This document shows, one piece after another, positions 45,337 to 48,902 of a stretch of DNA of 48,902 nt (its first letter is position 1; each line of letters starts with the position of its first letter). Origin of the DNA: an uncultured Alphaproteobacteria bacterium. GTDB taxonomy: Bacteria > Pseudomonadota > Alphaproteobacteria > UBA8366 > JADFVY01. A program made the translations under genes and the position numbers. The DNA is taken from NCBI GenBank assembly GCA_947259105.1, contig CAMYKU010000040.1:1-48902 (forward strand), written 5' to 3'. The notes beneath the pieces were generated by a model. That model searched no databases and was not told where the DNA came from. It saw only the letters and a list, made by a program, of their open reading frames with translations.

Positions 45337-45789
45337 ATGATGCCGAAACGCACATGCAGGATCCGTAACCTGGCCGTGGCGGCTTGCGCCGGGCTGCCGC
45401 TCGTGCTGGCCGGGCCGGCGGCGGCGATTCCCGGCAAGGCGGTGCTGTTGCAGGGGCTCGACAAGGTGACCGCGCGCACCGTGACCTTCGAGGCGGCGGT
45501 CGGCCAGACCCTGACATTCGGCACGCTGGAAATCGTGGTCCGCGCCTGCGACCGCACGCCGCCGACCGAGCCACCGGAATCGGCGGTGTTCCTCGATATC
45601 TACGAGACCCGGCCGGGCGAGCCCCGGACCGACCTGTTCCATGGCTGGATGTTCTCGTCGTCCCCGGCGCTGAATGCGCTGGAGCACCCGGTCTACGACG
45701 TCTGGGCGCTGGAATGCCTGTCCGACCTGCCGGCGAGCGTGGGGCCCGGTTTCCCGATGCCGCGGCCCAAGCCGATCGCCCCCGACTGA
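45337..45789 (+). CDS. DUF2155 domain-containing exported protein
   Basis: A 150-residue protein with a basic signal peptide (about 1-30, cleavage likely AAA-IP) and the DUF2155 domain: AVLLQGLDKVTARTVTFEAA, VGQTLTFGTLEIVVRACDRT with its Cys, ESAVFLDIYETRPGE, LFHGWMFSSSPALNALEHPV and YDVWALEC with the second Cys. The two conserved Cys may form a disulfide. The function is unknown. The order NDUFA12, MlaD, DUF2155 recurs in alphaproteobacteria, which supports the identity. Two adjacent ATG codons (45337, 45340) are possible starts. Confidence 0.9.
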   Translation: MMPKRTCRIRNLAVAACAGLPLVLAGPAAAIPGKAVLLQGLDKVTARTVTFEAAVGQTLTFGTLEIVVRACDRTPPTEPPESAVFLDIYETRPGEPRTDLFHGWMFSSSPALNALEHPVYDVWALECLSDLPASVGPGFPMPRPKPIAPD

Positions 45790-45883
45790 TCGCCGCCGGA
45801 GGGGTTTACCGGCCGTTAAGGCCACCCGTGTTCTCATGGAGCCGTGATATCCGCCGCCCGACCGGGCCGGAGGAGGGCCTGTC

Positions 45884-46480
45884 ATGATCCATGCGAATTG
45901 GCGCCGCCGGGCGCTGCTGCTCTCGATCCCCCTTGCGGGGCTGCTGATCCTGCCGGTCCGTGCGGCGGCGCAACCGGTCAACGAGTTCCGCGCCTCCGGC
46001 GCCGGGCTGACCTGCATCACCGAGACTGCGCCTGAGGACAGCCAGACCCCGCCCTACCGCGACTGCCTGCATATCGGGCCGGTGCGCATCGGCGATTCCC
46101 TGCGCGACGTCGCGATGCGCTTCGGCAAGGCCGGCAAGGAGGTGCGCCAGGGCCCGGTGACGCTGCGCGTGTGGCCGGTGCGCATGGACGTGCCGGCCGG
46201 CACCTCGCTGCCCTACTGGGTGATCGGGTTCGACGAGGACCGCCGCGTGGTATCGATCCAGCTGACCGGCGACAAGCGGGTCGACGAATTCACCTTCTCC
46301 TCGCTGCGCCTCGGCGACCCGGAGTCGCGGGTCCGCCGGATCCTCGGCGAGCCGGCCGAGAAGCAGACGGTGCCCGCAATCGGCGCGGAGATGTGGAGCT
46401 GGCGCCCGTTTCCGGTGTCGCTGGAGATCAAGGACGGCCGCGTCTTCTCGATGCGCGTCTCGCAGGCGGTCGGCCAGTAG
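45884..46480 (+). CDS. Hypothetical exported protein
   Basis: A 198-residue protein with a signal peptide (ALLLSIPLAGLLILPVRAAA, cleavage near AAA-QP). Two similar segments, IGDSLRDVAMRFGKAGKEVR and LRLGDPESRVRRILGEPAEK, recall the repeats of small BamE/SmpA-like domains, in which a Gly-x-Ser/Pro turn precedes a helix and a Gly-x-Pro loop. The middle contains WPVRMDVPAGTSLPYWVIGF. I cannot assign a function. ATG at 45884 follows GGAGGAGGG at somewhat long spacing. It is probably separate from the DUF2155 gene (94-bp gap). Confidence 0.75.
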   Translation: MIHANWRRRALLLSIPLAGLLILPVRAAAQPVNEFRASGAGLTCITETAPEDSQTPPYRDCLHIGPVRIGDSLRDVAMRFGKAGKEVRQGPVTLRVWPVRMDVPAGTSLPYWVIGFDEDRRVVSIQLTGDKRVDEFTFSSLRLGDPESRVRRILGEPAEKQTVPAIGAEMWSWRPFPVSLEIKDGRVFSMRVSQAVGQ

Positions 46481-46507
46481 GGCAGGCAGCGGCGCGTGCC
46501 GCGCTCA

Positions 46508-46577
46508 GCCGGCCAGCGGGATGGCCACGGGATCGAGGCTGCGCATCGGCGATGCGCGGCCCGTGGCGCTGGCCGGC
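46508..46577. repeat. Palindromic intergenic repeat
   Basis: GCCGGCCAGCG (46508-46518) and CGCTGGCCGGC (46567-46577) are perfect inverted copies, with CCACGG/CCGTGG pairing further in. The right arm continues as GGCGCTGGCCGGCCCCC, identical to the units in the 10.1-10.3 kb stretch, so both belong to one dispersed family. Confidence 0.65.
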
Positions 46578-46587
46578 CCCCCCACAC

Positions 46588-46622
46588 AAAAGGAAGACCG
46601 CCCCCGCGGTTGCGGGGACGGT
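46588..46622 (-). terminator. Probable terminator of the HU gene
   Basis: On the minus strand ACCGTCCCCGC pairs with GCGGGGGCGGT with one mismatch over four bases, followed by CTTCCTTTTG. It lies about 70 nt past the HU stop. Confidence 0.7.
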
Positions 46623-46693
46623 ATTCGCTCTAGCGTCCCGGGGACGGGGAGCGACCGGATACCGGCACTCCCGCCCCCGGGGGTATCCAAACG

Positions 46694-46966
46694 TCAGAGC
46701 GACCCCTTGAAGGCAGCGGCCGGCTTGAAGCCGACGGACTTGCTGGCCTTGATCTGGATCGTCTGGCCGGTCCGCGGGTTGCGGCCCTTGCGGGCGGCGC
46801 GCTTGCGGACGCTGAACTTGCCGAAGCCCGGGATCTGAAGCTCGCCGGACCGCTTGCAATTCCTCATGATGGAGTCGAACATCTTGTTCACCGCATCACG
46901 GGCGCTGGTCTTGGTGCATCCGGTCGTCTTGGCGACCAACTCAACCATATCGTCTTTACTGCTCAT
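46694..46966 (-). CDS. HU family DNA-binding protein
   Basis: A 90-residue histone-like protein that bends and compacts DNA as a dimer. It has the HU/IHF frame: a helical N-terminus (DDMVELVAKTTGCTKTSARD), LQIPGFGKFSVRKRAARKGR, the beta-arm segment NPRTGQTIQIKASKSVGFKP, where the Pro of NPRTG intercalates, and the ending AAAFKGSL. The start at MSSKDDM is preceded by GAGGACAAAG; a longer frame adds 32 residues from the intergenic region. Whether it is HU or an IHF-like variant is not certain, but GRNPRTGQ favours HU. Confidence 0.95.
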   Translation of the reverse strand: MSSKDDMVELVAKTTGCTKTSARDAVNKMFDSIMRNCKRSGELQIPGFGKFSVRKRAARKGRNPRTGQTIQIKASKSVGFKPAAAFKGSL

Positions 46967-47192
46967 CTTTGTCCTCGCTTTAATCAGACAGTGACTATCG
47001 ATTGGCTTGGTCGCCCGCCGATTGGGTCCGCCCGCTTCTCGATGCGGCCGGGAGGCCGGCAAAGCAACCTCGAATGCGTATCAAAGCCATCGAAAAATGA
47101 AGAAATCGTAAATTCCGCGGACATGAAATCGCGCCGCTTCCCCGGTATGACGCGGCGGCGCGCCGATCGTGTCGGCGCACAGGCGCCCGAAA

Positions 47193-48254
47193 TCAGTCCG
47201 CCGCCGGCCCCGGGACGGGACGATTCCGGGCCGCGCCGCGCGCGTACCAGCCCTTGCTGGCATTGACGATCCGCACCACCGAGAGCATCACCGGCACCTC
47301 GACCAGGACCCCGACGACGGTGGCCAGCGCCGCGCCGGATTCGAAGCCGAACAGGACGATCGCGGTGGCCACGGCCAGCTCGAAGAAATTGCTCGCCCCG
47401 ATCAGGGCCGAGGGTGCGGCGACGCAGTGCGCCACCCCGAAACGCCGGTTCAACAGATAGGCAAGGCCGGAATTGAAGTAGACCTGGATCAGGATCGGCA
47501 CCGCGAGCAGCGCGATGATCAGCGGCTGCGCGACGATCTGCTCGCCCTGGAAGCCGAACAACAGCACCAGCGTCGCCAGCAGCGCCACCAGCGAGACCGG
47601 GCCGAGCCGCTTCAGCGCCGCCGCGACCCTCCCGGGCCCGCCGGACGCGAGCAGCCGCCGGCGCAGCGCCTGGGCGACGATCACCGGCACCACGATATAC
47701 AGCGCGACCGAGAGGAACAGCGTCTCCCACGGCACGGTGATCGCCGACAGGCCGAGCAGCAGGCCGACGATCGGCGCGAAGGCGAAGACCATGATGATGT
47801 CGTTCACCGCCACCTGGCTCAGGGTGAAATGCGGCTCGCCGTCGCACAAATTGCTCCACACGAAGACCATCGCGGTGCACGGCGCGGCCGCCAGGATGAT
47901 GAGGCCCGCGATGTACGAGTCGATCTGCGCTTCGGGCAGCCAGGGCGCGAACAGATAGCCGATGAACAGCCAGCCGAGCGCCGCCATCGAGAACGGCTTG
48001 ACCGCCCAGTTGACGAACAGGGTGACGCCGACGCCGCGCCAGTGTTCGCGGACCTGGTGCAGCGCGGCGAAATCGATCTTGAGCAGCATGGGCACGATCA
48101 TCAGCCAGATCAGCACCGCGACCGGCAGGTTGACGCTGGCGATTTCGGCCGCGCCGATGGCGTGGAAGGCGCCCGGCAGGATCTGGCCGAGCATGACCCC
48201 GGCGACGATGCACAGGGCGACCCAGAGGGTGAGGTAGCGTTCGAAGATCGACAT
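47193..48254 (-). CDS. acr3: ACR3 family arsenite efflux transporter
   Basis: Acr3 exports arsenite across the inner membrane. The 353-residue product has about ten membrane helices. Characteristic segments are WVALCIVAGVMLGQILPGAF, VNLPVAVLIWLMIVPMLLKI, FVNWAVKPFSMAALGWLFI, AAPCTAMVFVWSNLCDGEP, which holds the conserved Cys of the fourth helix, and ALIGASNFFELAVATAIVLF, which carries the conserved Glu of the ninth helix. The start at MSIFERYL (48254) fits the family; a longer frame adds 34 residues and would cross a palindrome. No arsR, arsC or arsH is in the window, so its resistance operon is reduced or lies elsewhere. Confidence 0.95.
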   Translation of the reverse strand: MSIFERYLTLWVALCIVAGVMLGQILPGAFHAIGAAEIASVNLPVAVLIWLMIVPMLLKIDFAALHQVREHWRGVGVTLFVNWAVKPFSMAALGWLFIGYLFAPWLPEAQIDSYIAGLIILAAAPCTAMVFVWSNLCDGEPHFTLSQVAVNDIIMVFAFAPIVGLLLGLSAITVPWETLFLSVALYIVVPVIVAQALRRRLLASGGPGRVAAALKRLGPVSLVALLATLVLLFGFQGEQIVAQPLIIALLAVPILIQVYFNSGLAYLLNRRFGVAHCVAAPSALIGASNFFELAVATAIVLFGFESGAALATVVGVLVEVPVMLSVVRIVNASKGWYARGAARNRPVPGPAAD

Positions 48255-48285
48255 TGTAAGGCGCCTGTGTGATTTCCTGATTTTT

Positions 48286-48299
48286 GTGACGATCGTCAC
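48286..48299. promoter_or_regulatory. Perfect palindrome upstream of acr3
   Basis: GTGACGATCGTCAC is self-complementary and lies 32 bp before the acr3 start on the minus strand, where it could act as an operator. It does not look like a typical ArsR site, and the binding protein is unknown. Confidence 0.4.
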
Positions 48300-48372
48300 G
48301 CCGCCCGGCCTGATCGGAAACCGGGGCCGGGCCGGCGATAAATGCAAGCCCGGCACGGCCGGTTACGGTCCG

Positions 48373-48699
48373 CTACGACACGGTAATGTCAACTTTTCCA
48401 GCCGTAATTTCCACGTATCCGTCGCAAAAATACAGGATATAGCTCATATCGCCCTTTTTATATCCGTTGGAAATATTTCCATGAACAAAATTATCGATCA
48501 TTTCTACAATATTGACAGCAGTCACTATTCCCCCGACGTCGCCGAACGTTATGGCGATATGTATCCTTTCCACCATTTCCGCGTTACTGTAGACGTCTGC
48601 TTCAATCTGCACCTTGTAGTTTGGGCGGTCCTGCCCGTTACGTGCGACGAGAATGCTCTGCAACAGGCCATCGTGCCAGATTACGTCATCGAACTTCAT
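48373..48699 (-). CDS. Hypothetical protein, 108 residues
   Basis: The frame starts at ATG (complement of 48697-48699) behind GGAGAGCGATA, a good ribosome site, and encodes MKFDDVIWHDGLLQSILVAR, then NYKVQIEADVYSNAEMVERI, a hydrophobic strand-rich middle (IHIAITFGDVGGIVTAVNIV) and a C-terminus with SYILYFCDGYVEITAGKVDI. The pattern suggests a small soluble alpha/beta protein without signal peptide. Codon use is clearly more AT rich than in its neighbours, so it may be a recent arrival. I do not recognise the family. A longer frame adds 20 Arg-rich residues and is unlikely. Confidence 0.7.
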   Translation of the reverse strand: MKFDDVIWHDGLLQSILVARNGQDRPNYKVQIEADVYSNAEMVERIHIAITFGDVGGIVTAVNIVEMIDNFVHGNISNGYKKGDMSYILYFCDGYVEITAGKVDITVS

Positions 48700-48845
48700 T
48701 ATCGCTCTCCTCCTCCTGAGCGCACGCTTATCCGGTGCAGATCCGCGCTGCGTGGGCACATCACGCCCTCCCTCTTGGAACAGCGCAGATAATCCGGGTA
48801 CAATGGGCGTGTTGAAGAACCCTGACTTTCCCCTGTTGGTTCAGA

Positions 48846-48902
48846 TCATGCGGCCATTTGGGCCGGCGGATGGATCCGGTCGCGGATCGCGGTGACGAGG
48901 GC
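48846..48902 (-). CDS. Partial C-terminus of an unidentified protein
   Basis: At the right edge the minus strand is open for 18 codons reading ALVTAIRDRIHPPAQMAA and then a stop. The peptide has coding-like composition, but it is too short to identify. Confidence 0.3.
   Translation of the reverse strand, partial: ALVTAIRDRIHPPAQMAA

Overview
This window is about 49 kb of GC-rich DNA with alphaproteobacterial gene content. It contains ClpS-ClpA, an HdaA-type DnaA-like ATPase, a B12-dependent ribonucleotide reductase, the NDUFA12-type complex I subunit next to MlaD-like and DUF2155 genes, a phasin and a DUF2066 protein. The mix looks like a Rhodospirillales-type, possibly marine or host-associated, bacterium. 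That placement is inferred from gene content; there is no rRNA gene to confirm it, and I found no tRNA or CRISPR array.

Layout. 1-3.8 kb: an edge fragment, a decayed ORF, an RNA 2'-phosphotransferase, an ABC-F protein and ndk. 3.8-5.8 kb: a tiny putative oxidase subunit and purM-purN on the minus strand. 5.8-10.1 kb: a tightly packed plus-strand block of DUF2066 protein, CDP-alcohol phosphatidyltransferase, AI-2E-type permease, HdaA and an atypical SDR. 10.1-15.1 kb: repeat-rich, partly lower-GC accessory DNA with a holin-like protein, an exported catalase-peroxidase behind a Fur-family-like operator, and a small membrane protein. 15.1-21.4 kb: a TauR/MocR-like regulator, xsc, a two-subunit divergent aconitase X and pta, reading as an organosulfonate catabolic operon with an unexpected dehydratase-family enzyme inside it. 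21.4-26.8 kb: an outer-membrane barrel, a phasin with a well-formed promoter and two palindromes, a methyltransferase, and clpS-clpA. 27-33.7 kb: a GNAT protein, a DUF938 methyltransferase, and an Anbu (proteasome-like peptidase) neighbourhood with alpha-E protein, ATP-grasp protein and zinc metallopeptidase. 34-38.9 kb: two tandem FecR-domain proteins directly followed by a CHASE2-PAS-GGDEF-EAL protein. 39-43.5 kb: a RidA protein and nrdJ. 43.9-46.5 kb: NDUFA12, two MlaD-like proteins, DUF2155 and a secreted protein. 46.7-48.9 kb: HU, an Acr3 arsenite exporter, a small unknown protein and an edge fragment.

Several families of palindromic dispersed repeats sit between genes. One family, starting TAATACCAA, has two copies here whose stems differ in sequence but keep pairing. 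The strongest candidate for something undescribed is the xsc-acnX-pta arrangement: both AcnX subunits depart from the family's usual active-site motifs, which suggests a new substrate, perhaps sulfonate-related. Secondary candidates are the FecR-FecR-CHASE2 cyclic-di-GMP cassette, the exported KatG with its Fur-type box, and purM, which lacks any usable in-frame start codon upstream of its conserved N-terminus.
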